From the NCBI GenBank assembly GCA_003331265.1, contig QOPV01000002.1, positions 1 to 64,000 on the forward strand: DNA of 64,000 bases, read 5' to 3'. The notes under the pieces are model-generated. The model made no database searches. It saw only the letters and a list, made by a program, of their open reading frames with translations, and had not been told where the DNA came from. Shown here in pieces: positions 1 to 9,851 of this stretch. Positions within the stretch are counted from its first letter, which is position 1. Every line of letters begins with the position of its first letter. Origin of the DNA: Cryomorphaceae bacterium. GTDB lineage: Bacteria; Bacteroidota; Bacteroidia; Flavobacteriales; Flavobacteriaceae. A program made the translations under genes and the position numbers.

Positions 1-2970
1 GTTCAAGGAACTACAAATGGAGTTTCTACTGATTTCGATGGTAATTATTCAATTAATGCTTCCTCAGGGGATACCCTGGTGTTCAGCTTTGTTGGATACT
101 CATCGCAATCTGTTGTTGTGGGATCCTCAACAACGGTAAATGCTCAACTTTCACCTGACAACGCTTTAGAAGAAGTGGTTGTTACTTCTCTAGGTATAAA
201 GAGGAATGTGAAAGCTCTTGGTTACTCATTAACACAGGTTGATGGTACAGAGCTAAGTGCGAACAAATCTACTAATGCTATTAATGCCCTTCAAGGTAAA
301 GTTGCCGGAGTTATGGTAACTGGATCTGCAATGGGTGCCAAAGGCTCAAGTAGAGTAGTAATTAGGGGGTCAAGTTCTTTAACCGGAAACAATCAACCTC
401 TTTATGTCGTTGACGGTATTACTATAAACAATAGTAACCTAGGTGCTTCTGGTGTTTGGGGTGGTGCTGATTATGGTGATGGTATTTCAAGTATCAATCC
501 AGATGAAATAGAATCTGTTTCGGTACTTAAAGGAGGAGCTGCTGCAGCACTTTATGGGTCTAGAGCTTCTAATGGAGTTATTATCATTAACACCAAAACT
601 GGAGCAGGAACAGAAGGAATTGGTGTGGAATTTAATAGTTCTATGCAATTCGATATGTTAAACTTAGACTTAAGAGACACTCAGGAATTATATGGTCAAG
701 GGCGTGATTTTTCTAAGGTTTCTGACGCAATTGATACTTATCAAGCATGGGGTCCAAGAATGGATGGGTCAATGGTTGCACAGTGGGATGGTGTTTCAAG
801 AAAGTATTCTCTTGCACCTAGTGCCTTAGATACTTTTTATCGTACAGGAGAAACATATACTAACACAATTGCTGTTTCAACTGCTAACGAGAATTCAAAT
901 ACTCGTTTTTCTATGACTAACTTATCTAATACTGATATTGTCCCAAATTCTACTTTAGGTAGAAATTCTTTTGGAATTAATAATTCAAATAAGTTTGGAG
1001 AGAATTTTTCTGTTGATATTAATATTAAATATGTTATGGAAGATCAAGAAGGGAATCCTCAATTATCCGATTCACCAGGAAACGGAAACTTTGCTGTTAA
1101 TTTATTTGCACCAACTATTAATGTTAATGACATGATGGGTGAAGGAGGACTGGGAAGAAATGCAGATTTAACGGAATTTAGAATTAGTGATAACACCTTT
1201 TCTCAAAATCCATTTTTTGCTGCTTACAACTACATAAATTCATCAGAAAAAGAAAGATTTATAGGCGCGATCAATGCTAGATGGGATTTAGCTGATTATT
1301 TATATGTTAGAGGAAGAGTTGGAGGAGACAGGTATAATCTTTTAAAGCAGAATTCAACACCCTTTGGAACAGCATATCAGCCCAGAGGATCAATGAACGA
1401 ATCATCTTCAACATTTAAACAATATGATGCAGATGTCTTTTTAGGAACAGATAATTTACAGTTAGCTAGTGATGTTTCTTTGACTGCATTTGTTGGTATT
1501 GGAACAACAAACGAAAAATATGAAGCTTATGGGGTTTCTGGTTCTGATTTTATTGTTCCGTTTTTACTTAATGTAAAAAACACTAAAAATCAAGGGAGTA
1601 GTTACAGTTTCTGGGAAAAGCAAATAAACTCAGCTTATGGTTCTGCTGAAATTGGGTTTATGGATTATGCTTATTTAACTGTTACTGCTAGAAATGACTG
1701 GTTTTCAACTTTATCTTTGAAAAACAAAAAAGCACCTAATAATGATCTGTATACTTCTGCTTCTTTATCGCTTGTGCTTTCAGACGCTTTAGATCTTGGA
1801 GATGCAGTTTCTTTCTTAAAACTTAGAGCAGGTTACTCTCAAGTAGCTGGTGGTGCTGATAGCCCATATGCACTTAGTTTATCATATGGTATTTATGGAC
1901 AAGGTCACTTGGGAGCTTCACTTGGTAATATTAGTGGAGGAACTATTCCAAACTCAGAGATCACTCCATTTGAAAAGAATGAAACAGAGTTCGGAGTGGA
2001 CTTAAGATTGTTTGATAATAAATTTTCAGTAGATGCTACATACTATGATAACGAAACTCTTGGTGATATTGTAGGAGTTAGTGCATCCGCAACTTCAGGT
2101 TATGGAAGTGCTCTTGCAAACCTTGGTAATATTTCTAATAAAGGTTTTGAGTTACTTCTAAAAGGTGAGATAATGAGAACAGATGATTTCGCATGGGAGG
2201 CCTCTGTTAATTATACCAATAATACAAGTGAGGTAGTAGCAACAAACGATACTGGAGGAAATATCTCTATGGACGAGCCAAGATCTAGAAACTTGAGAGT
2301 TACTCATATTGTAGGTCAAAAATATGGAGCTTTATTTGGATCTTCCTACGTAAGAGACGCTAATGGATCTATAATCCACGAAATGGTTAATGGAATTCCT
2401 ATTCCTAAAATTGGAGCAAGAAAAATATTAGGATTTGGTGTTGCTCCGACATCCATTGGTTTCGGATCATCTTTTAGATATAAAGACTTCAATGCATCTT
2501 TCTTAATTGAAGGAAAATCAGGAGGACAGATTTATTCTGGTACTAATGCTTTCTTAATTAGAAATGGACATCACAAGAAAACAGTTCCTGCTGGTGGTCG
2601 TGAATCTGGTTTTACACCAACTGGTGTTATGGAGGATGGAAGTGCGATTACTACTTCAATCCCAGCTGCTCAACAAGAAGATTACTATAGAAGAACCTAT
2701 AGTATTGCCGAAGAAGCAATACAAGATTCTGATTATATGAGACTTCGTCAATTGAGTATTGGTTACAATATTCCCTCAGATAAGCTGAAGGGAACTGCGA
2801 TCGAAAAAGCATCGATATCTCTTATTGGAAGAAACTTATTTTTCCTAAGCAATAGCACTGACAACATAGACCCTGAGTCTGCCTACAATTCTGGTAACTC
2901 TGCTGGTTTGGAGTGGTTTGGTTTGCCTGTGCCAAGAACTATTGGTCTTAACATAAATCTTAAATTTTAA
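1..2970 (+). CDS. SusC/RagA-type TonB-dependent outer-membrane transporter (5' partial)
   Basis: This is the outer-membrane beta-barrel of a SusC/SusD nutrient-uptake pair, which imports oligomers with TonB-derived energy. The frame is open from base 1, so the gene starts outside the window; the GTG at 79 is internal. The first ~30 visible codons look like the end of a carboxypeptidase-regulatory-like (CarbopepD_reg_2) domain (DFDGNYSIN, then FSFVGY). A TonB-box-like segment EEVVVTSLG follows, then a plug domain with LQGKVAGV, VVIRGSSS, PLYVVDG and ALYGSRASNGVIIINTK. The remainder is barrel and ends in LNINLKF, with a terminal aromatic residue typical of outer-membrane barrels. The SusD gene starts 12 bases downstream, so the two are surely co-transcribed. 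The substrate cannot be read from the sequence, and no glycoside hydrolase lies beside it. Confidence 0.95.
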   Translation, partial: VQGTTNGVSTDFDGNYSINASSGDTLVFSFVGYSSQSVVVGSSTTVNAQLSPDNALEEVVVTSLGIKRNVKALGYSLTQVDGTELSANKSTNAINALQGKVAGVMVTGSAMGAKGSSRVVIRGSSSLTGNNQPLYVVDGITINNSNLGASGVWGGADYGDGISSINPDEIESVSVLKGGAAAALYGSRASNGVIIINTKTGAGTEGIGVEFNSSMQFDMLNLDLRDTQELYGQGRDFSKVSDAIDTYQAWGPRMDGSMVAQWDGVSRKYSLAPSALDTFYRTGETYTNTIAVSTANENSNTRFSMTNLSNTDIVPNSTLGRNSFGINNSNKFGENFSVDINIKYVMEDQEGNPQLSDSPGNGNFAVNLFAPTINVNDMMGEGGLGRNADLTEFRISDNTFSQNPFFAAYNYINSSEKERFIGAINARWDLADYLYVRGRVGGDRYNLLKQNSTPFGTAYQPRGSMNESSSTFKQYDADVFLGTDNLQLASDVSLTAFVGIGTTNEKYEAYGVSGSDFIVPFLLNVKNTKNQGSSYSFWEKQINSAYGSAEIGFMDYAYLTVTARNDWFSTLSLKNKKAPNNDLYTSASLSLVLSDALDLGDAVSFLKLRAGYSQVAGGADSPYALSLSYGIYGQGHLGASLGNISGGTIPNSEITPFEKNETEFGVDLRLFDNKFSVDATYYDNETLGDIVGVSASATSGYGSALANLGNISNKGFELLLKGEIMRTDDFAWEASVNYTNNTSEVVATNDTGGNISMDEPRSRNLRVTHIVGQKYGALFGSSYVRDANGSIIHEMVNGIPIPKIGARKILGFGVAPTSIGFGSSFRYKDFNASFLIEGKSGGQIYSGTNAFLIRNGHHKKTVPAGGRESGFTPTGVMEDGSAITTSIPAAQQEDYYRRTYSIAEEAIQDSDYMRLRQLSIGYNIPSDKLKGTAIEKASISLIGRNLFFLSNSTDNIDPESAYNSGNSAGLEWFGLPVPRTIGLNINLKF

Positions 2971-2982
2971 ACTTATATAATT

Positions 2983-4461
2983 ATGAAAAAAATAGTATTA
3001 ACAATTTTTGCTTTAAGTTTAGTTCTTTCCTCTTGCGATTTCGATAAGGGATTTGAGGAAATGAATGTAAACCCAGCAAAAGCATCGCAACTAGATGTTG
3101 CGAATAAGTTTGCCTCTGTGGTGTTACAAACATCAGGTGGTAGATATGAAAACTGGAGAGCCAGTTTGATTTATCAATCAGTAATGATCCAACACTTTTC
3201 TTCTACTGCTGGATACTGGTCAGGAGATAGATATTTTAGAAATGATGGATATGCAACATCTCTATGGGATCGTTATTATCCAAGTGCAGTTAAAGAAATT
3301 GAGGACATTAGATCTCAATTGACAGAAGAGGGTAATACTGGTTCAGAGATGGGAATGACTCGTATTTTAAGAGTGTTTATTTATTCTAGACTTACAGATC
3401 TTCATGGGGACATCCCTTACAGTGAAGCAGGTCAAGGTTATACCAATGGAATTTTAAAACCAAAGTATGACGCTCAAAAAGATATCTATATGGATTTCTT
3501 AAAAGAGCTTGAAGAAGCAGTTGCTCAAATAGGAGCATCTACAACAATGGGAAAGTCAGATTTAATTTTCCAAGGAAATACAACTAAGTGGAAAGCTTGG
3601 GGAAATTCAATGATGCTTCGAATGGCTTTAAGATTACATAAAGCTGATCCAGCTACATCTAAAGCTTGGGCTGAAAAAGCTGCAGCTGCAGGGGTGATGA
3701 CCTCAAATGATCACATAGCTATGATTGCTCATACAGATGGACCAGAGGGGATTAACAAAAATGGTCATGGTGAAGTTTTTGATGCAGATGGTAATCCAAG
3801 AATGAGTAAAACTTTTGTAGACTGGTTAAAAGACGATCCTAGATTGCCAATATTGGCTGCTAGAAGATCTGATGGAAGTACTAAAATTGCTGATTTAATA
3901 GGAATGCCAAATGGAAGTACTGGGGCTACGGTTTCGGACACTTCTATTTATGCAGAACCTAATAGAAGCGTAATTACTAAAAGAGATGTTCCTATGGTTC
4001 TTCAAACATATGCTGAAGTAAGATTTATGCTAGCTGAAATGGCTGTTAGAGGTTGGAATGTTGTAGGAGACGCTAAAACTCATTATGAAGCTGGAGTAAA
4101 AGCTGCCATGCAAATGTTAAGTGGTATTTATCCAGATGCTGCTGCTATTTCTGACGCGGAAGTTGCTACTTACTTAGCTGCGAAGCCTTACGATGCATCT
4201 AAAGGATGGGAAATGATAAGTGAACAATATTGGGCTGCTACTTTATTAAATGAGTACGAAGCATTCTCTAATTGGAGAAGAACTGGTTTCCCAACATTAG
4301 TTCCTACAAACGATCCAGGTAATGTTACTGGAGGAACTATTCCAAGAAGGTTAATTTACCCAACTGGTGAAGGGTCTACAAATGCAGAGAATTACAATGC
4401 AGCAATTGCAAGACAAGGTCCAAATGACTTTAAAACTAGAGTTTGGTGGGATAAGCAATAA
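2983..4461 (+). CDS. SusD/RagB-family surface lipoprotein (SusD-like)
   Basis: This is the substrate-binding lid partner of the preceding SusC transporter, a lipoprotein exposed on the cell surface. The N terminus has a short lysine-containing start, a hydrophobic stretch and a lipobox ending LVLSSC, with the acylated cysteine at residue 18. FEEMNVNPAKAS right after it is typical of the SusD-like_2 subgroup. The helical body carries RLTDLHGDIPYSEA, KWKAWGNSMMLRMALRL and WAATLLNEYEAFSNWRRTGFP, all familiar SusD signatures. At 492 residues its length is usual. The hairpin with a T-run just after the stop probably ends or attenuates the susCD transcript. The ligand is unknown. Confidence 0.94.
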   Translation: MKKIVLTIFALSLVLSSCDFDKGFEEMNVNPAKASQLDVANKFASVVLQTSGGRYENWRASLIYQSVMIQHFSSTAGYWSGDRYFRNDGYATSLWDRYYPSAVKEIEDIRSQLTEEGNTGSEMGMTRILRVFIYSRLTDLHGDIPYSEAGQGYTNGILKPKYDAQKDIYMDFLKELEEAVAQIGASTTMGKSDLIFQGNTTKWKAWGNSMMLRMALRLHKADPATSKAWAEKAAAAGVMTSNDHIAMIAHTDGPEGINKNGHGEVFDADGNPRMSKTFVDWLKDDPRLPILAARRSDGSTKIADLIGMPNGSTGATVSDTSIYAEPNRSVITKRDVPMVLQTYAEVRFMLAEMAVRGWNVVGDAKTHYEAGVKAAMQMLSGIYPDAAAISDAEVATYLAAKPYDASKGWEMISEQYWAATLLNEYEAFSNWRRTGFPTLVPTNDPGNVTGGTIPRRLIYPTGEGSTNAENYNAAIARQGPNDFKTRVWWDKQ

Positions 4462-4488
4462 ATAATAAATTTTAGTTTTATTATATTT

Positions 4489-4517
4489 AAGGGGGAATTT
4501 AATTCCCCCTTTTTTTT
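4489..4517 (+). terminator. Rho-independent terminator after susD
   Basis: A GGGGGAA / TTCCCCC stem (4491-4497 with 4503-4509) around a 5-base loop is followed by a run of eight T residues. It lies between the susD stop and the start of the FG-GAP gene 9 bases further on. This is the clearest intrinsic terminator in the window. It would separate or down-regulate the downstream genes relative to susCD. Confidence 0.88.
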
Positions 4518-4525
4518 GTTTTTAT

Positions 4526-7500
4526 ATGAAAGTAAAGTTTATTGTAGTTCTTCTTTTATTTTTTACAATAGGTAATGCTCAAAAAACCGTATTTGAATTA
4601 ATAGATCCCGACTCCTCAGGTATACACTTTAATAATTATATTGAAGATAAAAAAGACCATAATATTCTATTATATGCCAATTATTATGGAGGGGCTGGAG
4701 TAGGTATTGCAGACTTTAATAACGACGGATTACAAGATATTTATTTGGCAGGGAACCTTGTTGGAGATAAAATATATCGAAATGAAGGTGCTTTAAAATT
4801 TATTGACTTGACCCAAGAATCTGGTATAATTGATGACGGCTCTTGGTCATCTGGAGTTTCTATAGCTGATGTGAATAATGATGGGCTTGTAGATATTTAT
4901 GTTAGTAAAGAGCTATACGATGATAATCCTGGTTTAAGGAAAAATAAACTTTATATCAATATGGGTAATTTCAAATTTATTGAAGCTGCCCAGCAATGGG
5001 GTGTAGATGTTTCAGCAAGAACCCGGCATGCTGTTTTTTTTGATTATAATAATGATGGATTATTAGATTTATACCTTTTGAATCAACCTCCAAATCCAGG
5101 AAATTATTCCAAGTTTTTTGGAGCAGACTTAACCTTACCTGAATATTCTTTACAGCTTTTTAAAAATACTGGAAATAATAATTTTTTAGATGTTACTAAA
5201 GAAGCGGGATTATTTAGAACCGGATTCCCAAATGCAGTTGTTGCATCTGATTTTAATAAAGATGGTTTAACTGATTTATATGTTGCTAACGATTTCAATG
5301 CTCCTGACTTTTACTATTTAAATAAAGGAGATGGCTCCTTTTCCTATAACACAGAAATATCATTAAAACATACTTCTTTTTATAGTATGGGTGTTGACTC
5401 CTCTGATATTAATAACGATGGCTTTTTGGATGTGATGGTGGCAGATATGACAGCTGAGGATAATTTTAGATTAAAATCGAATATGAGCGCTATGGATCCG
5501 TCAACTTTCTGGAAAGTTGTAGAAGACGGAGGCCACTTTCAATACATGTTTAATACTCTCCAAATTAATAACGGTGACGATACTTTTAGTGACGTAGCAC
5601 AATTCACTAATACTTCTTCTACTGATTGGAGCTGGGCAAACTTGATTGCTGACTTTGATAACGATGGTCACAAGGATATTTACGTTACCAATGGTCTTTT
5701 AAGAGATATTAGAAATACGGATGCAGACAAAAAATTAGGTGAATTTGTAATTAATATTGCAGATCAATATGTTAAAAACAATCCCAATGAGGGAGATATT
5801 GATTTGTTTGATATTCTCCCTTTGGAAAAAGCCCTTGAAATTGTTCCTAGCGTAAAACTAAAAAATTATTTCTTCAAAAATTATGGGGATTTAAATTTCA
5901 AAAATGAAACCCAAAAATGGGGACTTGATCAACCCTCTTTTTCTAACGGAGCTTCATATGCTGATTTAGACAATGATGGTGATCTAGAAATTGTAGTTAA
6001 TAATGTTAACGAAAAAGCATTTTTGTATAAAAACAATTCAATTGAACAAAAAAATAATTCTTTCTTAAGAGTTTCTTTAAAAGATGATAAAAACAAGACC
6101 CTTTTAGGTACTAAAGCAGATATTTATTCAAAGGGAAATCATCAGTTTTTTGAAACTACTAATGTTAGAGGTATTTATTCAACAAGTGAAGATATCATAC
6201 ATTTTGGAACAGGGATAAATGATATAGTAGATAGTTTAATTGTTGAATGGCCTAATGGATCCAAATCAAAATTATTTAACCTTAAATCGAATCAAAAATT
6301 AACTTTATTTTCTTCATCTGGTAAAAGATATAATAGCTCAAAGGGATCAAATGATTTTAAAATTTTTGAAGAAGACAGATCAAAAATACAATACACTCAT
6401 ATTGAAAATATATTTGATGACTATAAAAAACAAATTTTACTTCCTCATAAACTTTCACAGTTTGGGCCTGCTGTTGCAGTAGCCGATGTTAATGGAGACA
6501 GATTAGAAGATGTATATATTGGTAGTGCCTCAGGAAAGTCATCTAAGTTATATTTACAAACAAAAGAGGGGGGTTTTGTTCTTTCAGGTTCTCAACCTTG
6601 GAATTTTCATAAAGCTCTAGAGGACGTTGATGCTGTTTTTTTTGATTCTGATAACGATGGTGATAATGATTTGTATGTAGTTAGTGGAGGAAATGAATTT
6701 GCTCCTAATTCTAGTACTTATCTGGATAGATTATATATTAATAACGGTAAAGGTGTTTATAGTTTTAATCGGGATTTATTGCCAAGTAATTACAATTCAG
6801 GATCTGTTGTCAGAGTAAATGATTTTGATAATGATGGCGACCAAGATCTTTTTATAGCAAGCAGAATGATTCCTTGGAATTATCCTGAACCAGCTTCAAG
6901 CAATTTACTAGTTAACAACAACGGCAAGTTTTCTAATTATTATGATCCTAATTCTAGCTTTAAGGACTTGGGATTAGTTACAGATGGAGTATGGTCAGAT
7001 TATGATTTAGATGGTGATCAAGATCTTTTTGTAGTTGGAGAATGGATGCCATTGACATTAATTAAAAATGAAAATGGAATCTTTAAAAAACAAAAATTAA
7101 ATGACAGCTGTGATGAAGTATATGGATGGTGGTATTCTATTGAAGCAGGTGATTTAAATGGTGATGGAACGGAAGATTTGGTTTTAGGAAATTTAGGAGA
7201 AAATTATAAATATAAAGCTAGTAAAGAAGAACCTTTTGAAGTTTTTTATGATGATTTTGACGAAAATGGAGTGAAGGATATAGTTCTAGCATATTATAAT
7301 TATGGAATTCAATTTCCACTTAGAGGGTTTTCGTGTTCTTCACAACAGGTTCCAGAATTAAAAAATAAAATTAAAAAATATGACCTGTTTGCCTCTTTAG
7401 ACGTTCAGGATGTTTACGGTCAAGTTAATTTAGAAAATGCTCTTAGATTACAAGCTAACTCATTTAAAAGTACCGTCTTGATAAATAAACAGGGTAAGTT

Positions 7501-7831
7501 TAAAAATCACCCCTTACCTTATCAAGCTCAGTTATCATCTATTAATGATTTTATCATCGATGACTTTAATGAAGATGGAATAAAAGATATTTTAGCTATT
7601 GGAAATTTATATAATGCCGAAATAGAAACTACAAGAAACGATGCAGGAAATGGAATACTTTTAATTGGTAATGGTGAAGGGCAATTTGACTCTAAATTAA
7701 GAAAAGAAACAGGGTTTTATGCCCCAAGCGATGCAAAAAAAATCATTCCACTATCAATTAATAATCAAAAGGGAGTTTTAGTAGGAAACAACAATGATTT
7801 GTTGCAGTATTTTAAAACCAATAAACCTTAG
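4526..7831 (+). CDS. Large secreted FG-GAP/VCBS repeat protein with ASPIC/UnbV domain (CRTAC1-like)
   Basis: The protein has 1101 residues and a signal peptide (hydrophobic core then GNAQ at about residue 19). The first half has about seven FG-GAP/VCBS blades with calcium-binding loops such as DFNNDGLQDIYL, DVNNDGLVDIYV and DFDNDGHKDIYV. An ASPIC/UnbV domain follows at about 526-595 (RGIYSTSED, HFGTG, VEWPNGS). The second half has about seven more loops, including DSDNDGDNDLYV and DLNGDGTEDLVL. Such proteins fold as Ca-bound beta-propellers, and in Bacteroidota they are usually encoded beside SusC/SusD pairs; their exact role is not established. The gene is 3 bases from the following oxidoreductase gene, so the two form an operon. 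Binding or presenting a substrate at the surface is an inference. Confidence 0.9.
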   Translation: MKVKFIVVLLLFFTIGNAQKTVFELIDPDSSGIHFNNYIEDKKDHNILLYANYYGGAGVGIADFNNDGLQDIYLAGNLVGDKIYRNEGALKFIDLTQESGIIDDGSWSSGVSIADVNNDGLVDIYVSKELYDDNPGLRKNKLYINMGNFKFIEAAQQWGVDVSARTRHAVFFDYNNDGLLDLYLLNQPPNPGNYSKFFGADLTLPEYSLQLFKNTGNNNFLDVTKEAGLFRTGFPNAVVASDFNKDGLTDLYVANDFNAPDFYYLNKGDGSFSYNTEISLKHTSFYSMGVDSSDINNDGFLDVMVADMTAEDNFRLKSNMSAMDPSTFWKVVEDGGHFQYMFNTLQINNGDDTFSDVAQFTNTSSTDWSWANLIADFDNDGHKDIYVTNGLLRDIRNTDADKKLGEFVINIADQYVKNNPNEGDIDLFDILPLEKALEIVPSVKLKNYFFKNYGDLNFKNETQKWGLDQPSFSNGASYADLDNDGDLEIVVNNVNEKAFLYKNNSIEQKNNSFLRVSLKDDKNKTLLGTKADIYSKGNHQFFETTNVRGIYSTSEDIIHFGTGINDIVDSLIVEWPNGSKSKLFNLKSNQKLTLFSSSGKRYNSSKGSNDFKIFEEDRSKIQYTHIENIFDDYKKQILLPHKLSQFGPAVAVADVNGDRLEDVYIGSASGKSSKLYLQTKEGGFVLSGSQPWNFHKALEDVDAVFFDSDNDGDNDLYVVSGGNEFAPNSSTYLDRLYINNGKGVYSFNRDLLPSNYNSGSVVRVNDFDNDGDQDLFIASRMIPWNYPEPASSNLLVNNNGKFSNYYDPNSSFKDLGLVTDGVWSDYDLDGDQDLFVVGEWMPLTLIKNENGIFKKQKLNDSCDEVYGWWYSIEAGDLNGDGTEDLVLGNLGENYKYKASKEEPFEVFYDDFDENGVKDIVLAYYNYGIQFPLRGFSCSSQQVPELKNKIKKYDLFASLDVQDVYGQVNLENALRLQANSFKSTVLINKQGKFKNHPLPYQAQLSSINDFIIDDFNEDGIKDILAIGNLYNAEIETTRNDAGNGILLIGNGEGQFDSKLRKETGFYAPSDAKKIIPLSINNQKGVLVGNNNDLLQYFKTNKP

Positions 7832-7834
7832 AAT

Positions 7835-9676
7835 ATGAATTTTAAAATTCTGATTTGTGTTATATCAATTACTTTATTTAGTTGTGCAACTCCTAAATAC
7901 GATGTTATAATTGTAGGTGGAGGTGCAAGCGGAATTACTGCTGCTATTCAATCATCAAGGCTTGGTTCCAAAACACTTTTAATTGAAAAAACAGATTGGT
8001 TAGGAGGAATGTTAACATCAGCAGGTGTTAGTGCAATGGATGGAAATTATAATATGCCTAGTGGGTTTATTAATGAGTTTAGAGATAGCTTAGTCTCCTA
8101 TTATGGGTCCTTAGAAAATTTAAAAACAGGGTGGGTCAGCAATATAATGTTTGAACCATTGGTGGGAAATAAAATTTTAAATTCTATTGCACAAAAACAA
8201 GATAATTTAGAGATTATTTTTAACTCAAGAGTAAAAAAAATTAATAATAAAAGCCATAATTGGGAGGTAAATTTTGATACAAATAGTAATTCACAAATAG
8301 TCACTTCAAAAATTCTTATAGATGCCACAGAGCTTGGAGATTTAATTCCTATGCTTGATATCCCTTACTCTGTAGGAATGGACTCTAAAAGTAAGTTTGG
8401 CGAAAAAATAGCTCCATTTAAGTCTAATAATATTATTCAAGATTTAACATATGTTATGATTTTAAAAGATTATGGGAAAGATGTTACTATTAATAAACCT
8501 TTAAATTATCAAAGAGAAGAATTTCTTTGTTCTTACGACTCTAATGAATGTTTGAAGTCTGATTTAAAACTTTGGCCTAAAGAAAATTTAATTTCTTACG
8601 GAAAACTTCCTAATGGAAAAATCATGATTAATTGGCCAATCAATGGTAATGATTATTATGTTAATTCTATAGAAATGAATGATGATGAAAGAGCGTTTCA
8701 TTATGAAAAAGCAAAGCAAAAATCTCTTAGATTTTTATATTTTATACAAAATGAATTGAAATACAATAATTTATCTATTGATAAGCAAGAATTCTCAACA
8801 GAAGATGGTTTTCCAAAAATACCATACCACAGAGAATCGAGAAGAATTAAAGGAAAAGTCACCTTAAATTTGAATCATATTAAAGCACCATACTCTCACA
8901 AGAATTCAATTTATAAAACAGGAATTGCGGTTGGGGACTATCCTGTAGATCACCACCATAATGCTCATCCAAAATATAAAGAATTACCAAAATTAGATTT
9001 TTATCCAATACCATCTTACTCTATTCCATTAGGAAGTTTGATCCCGGAAAGTATTAATAATTTTATAGTTATTGAAAAATCTATTTCAGTTTCAAACCTT
9101 GTTAATGGAACTACTAGATTGCAGCCAGTTGTAATGCAAATTGGTCAAGCAGCAGCAATTTTATCTTATTTAGCAGTTTCTAGAAATAAGAGTATTGATA
9201 AAGTTAGCATTAGAGAGGTCCAATTAGAAATTTTAAAAAACAAAGGATACATTCAGCCCTATGTTGATGTAAATTTTGATCATCCAAATTTTATAAGTTA
9301 CCAAAAAATAGGAGCTTGCGGTATTTTAAAAGGTAAAGGAATGAATATTGGATGGGAAAATAAAACTTTATTTTACCCAGATAATGATTTAAAAATTGAA
9401 GATATAGATTTCACCAATTATATTACTTATATGGAACATCCTTTTCCAAAATCATTAACTATATCAAATGTTTTAGATTGGGCAATTCAGACAAATACTA
9501 ATAAAAAATTAAATTATAGTTCAGATTTTTTTTGGAAAGAATTAAGTTTAGAAAAAAAAGACTTAAATAGGGCTATTAAAAGAGGGGAGTTTTCTGTAAT
9601 AATAGACAAATTATTAGATCCCTTTTCTACTTTCAATATTGATTATAGTGGTGAAATAATTACTAATGATTTATAA
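7835..9676 (+). CDS. FAD-dependent oxidoreductase, predicted lipoprotein
   Basis: This 613-residue flavoprotein belongs to the FAD_oxidored (PF12831) type. The N terminus is a lipoprotein signal ending in LFSC (Cys17). A Rossmann dinucleotide site follows immediately, VIIVGGGASG at about 24-33, with an acidic end of the second strand at LLIEK. Central motifs include IPYHRESRRIKG and DYPVDHHH, both typical of this family. Towards the C terminus come NLVNGTTRLQPVVMQIGQAAA and a ~170-residue extension. The lipoprotein signal suggests a periplasmic or surface location, which is unusual for a flavoprotein and would require export of the apoprotein or folded protein. The substrate is unknown. Position next to susCD and the FG-GAP gene suggests it acts on the imported compound, but this is inference. 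Confidence 0.85.
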   Translation: MNFKILICVISITLFSCATPKYDVIIVGGGASGITAAIQSSRLGSKTLLIEKTDWLGGMLTSAGVSAMDGNYNMPSGFINEFRDSLVSYYGSLENLKTGWVSNIMFEPLVGNKILNSIAQKQDNLEIIFNSRVKKINNKSHNWEVNFDTNSNSQIVTSKILIDATELGDLIPMLDIPYSVGMDSKSKFGEKIAPFKSNNIIQDLTYVMILKDYGKDVTINKPLNYQREEFLCSYDSNECLKSDLKLWPKENLISYGKLPNGKIMINWPINGNDYYVNSIEMNDDERAFHYEKAKQKSLRFLYFIQNELKYNNLSIDKQEFSTEDGFPKIPYHRESRRIKGKVTLNLNHIKAPYSHKNSIYKTGIAVGDYPVDHHHNAHPKYKELPKLDFYPIPSYSIPLGSLIPESINNFIVIEKSISVSNLVNGTTRLQPVVMQIGQAAAILSYLAVSRNKSIDKVSIREVQLEILKNKGYIQPYVDVNFDHPNFISYQKIGACGILKGKGMNIGWENKTLFYPDNDLKIEDIDFTNYITYMEHPFPKSLTISNVLDWAIQTNTNKKLNYSSDFFWKELSLEKKDLNRAIKRGEFSVIIDKLLDPFSTFNIDYSGEIITNDL

Positions 9677-9694
9677 ATTATTAATTTTACTTAA

Positions 9695-9841
9695 GTGAAA
9701 AAAGAAACATTTCTTTTAATTTTAAGGGTGGGCTTTACTCTTATGATCATTGCATACTTTATTAGAATAAAACAAGCAATTAACGATAATAAAAAAGATT
9801 CTTTTTCTCAAAATACTCCAATTAATAAGGTTTTAGACTAG
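9695..9841 (+). CDS. Putative 48-residue single-pass membrane protein
   Basis: A small open frame starts with GTG directly after an in-frame TAA and ends 10 bases before the acetyltransferase start. The product begins VKKETFLLILRVGF, continues through a hydrophobic segment to about residue 22 (LMIIAYFIR), and ends in a polar tail. The Lys-rich start, one membrane helix and charged tail make it look like a real miniprotein rather than random sequence. I do not recognise the family. An ATG at codon 17 is a poorer start because it cuts the helix. It would sit between the oxidoreductase and GNAT genes on the same strand. Confidence 0.5.
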   Translation: MKKETFLLILRVGFTLMIIAYFIRIKQAINDNKKDSFSQNTPINKVLD

Positions 9842-9851
9842 GAAGTTTTAT

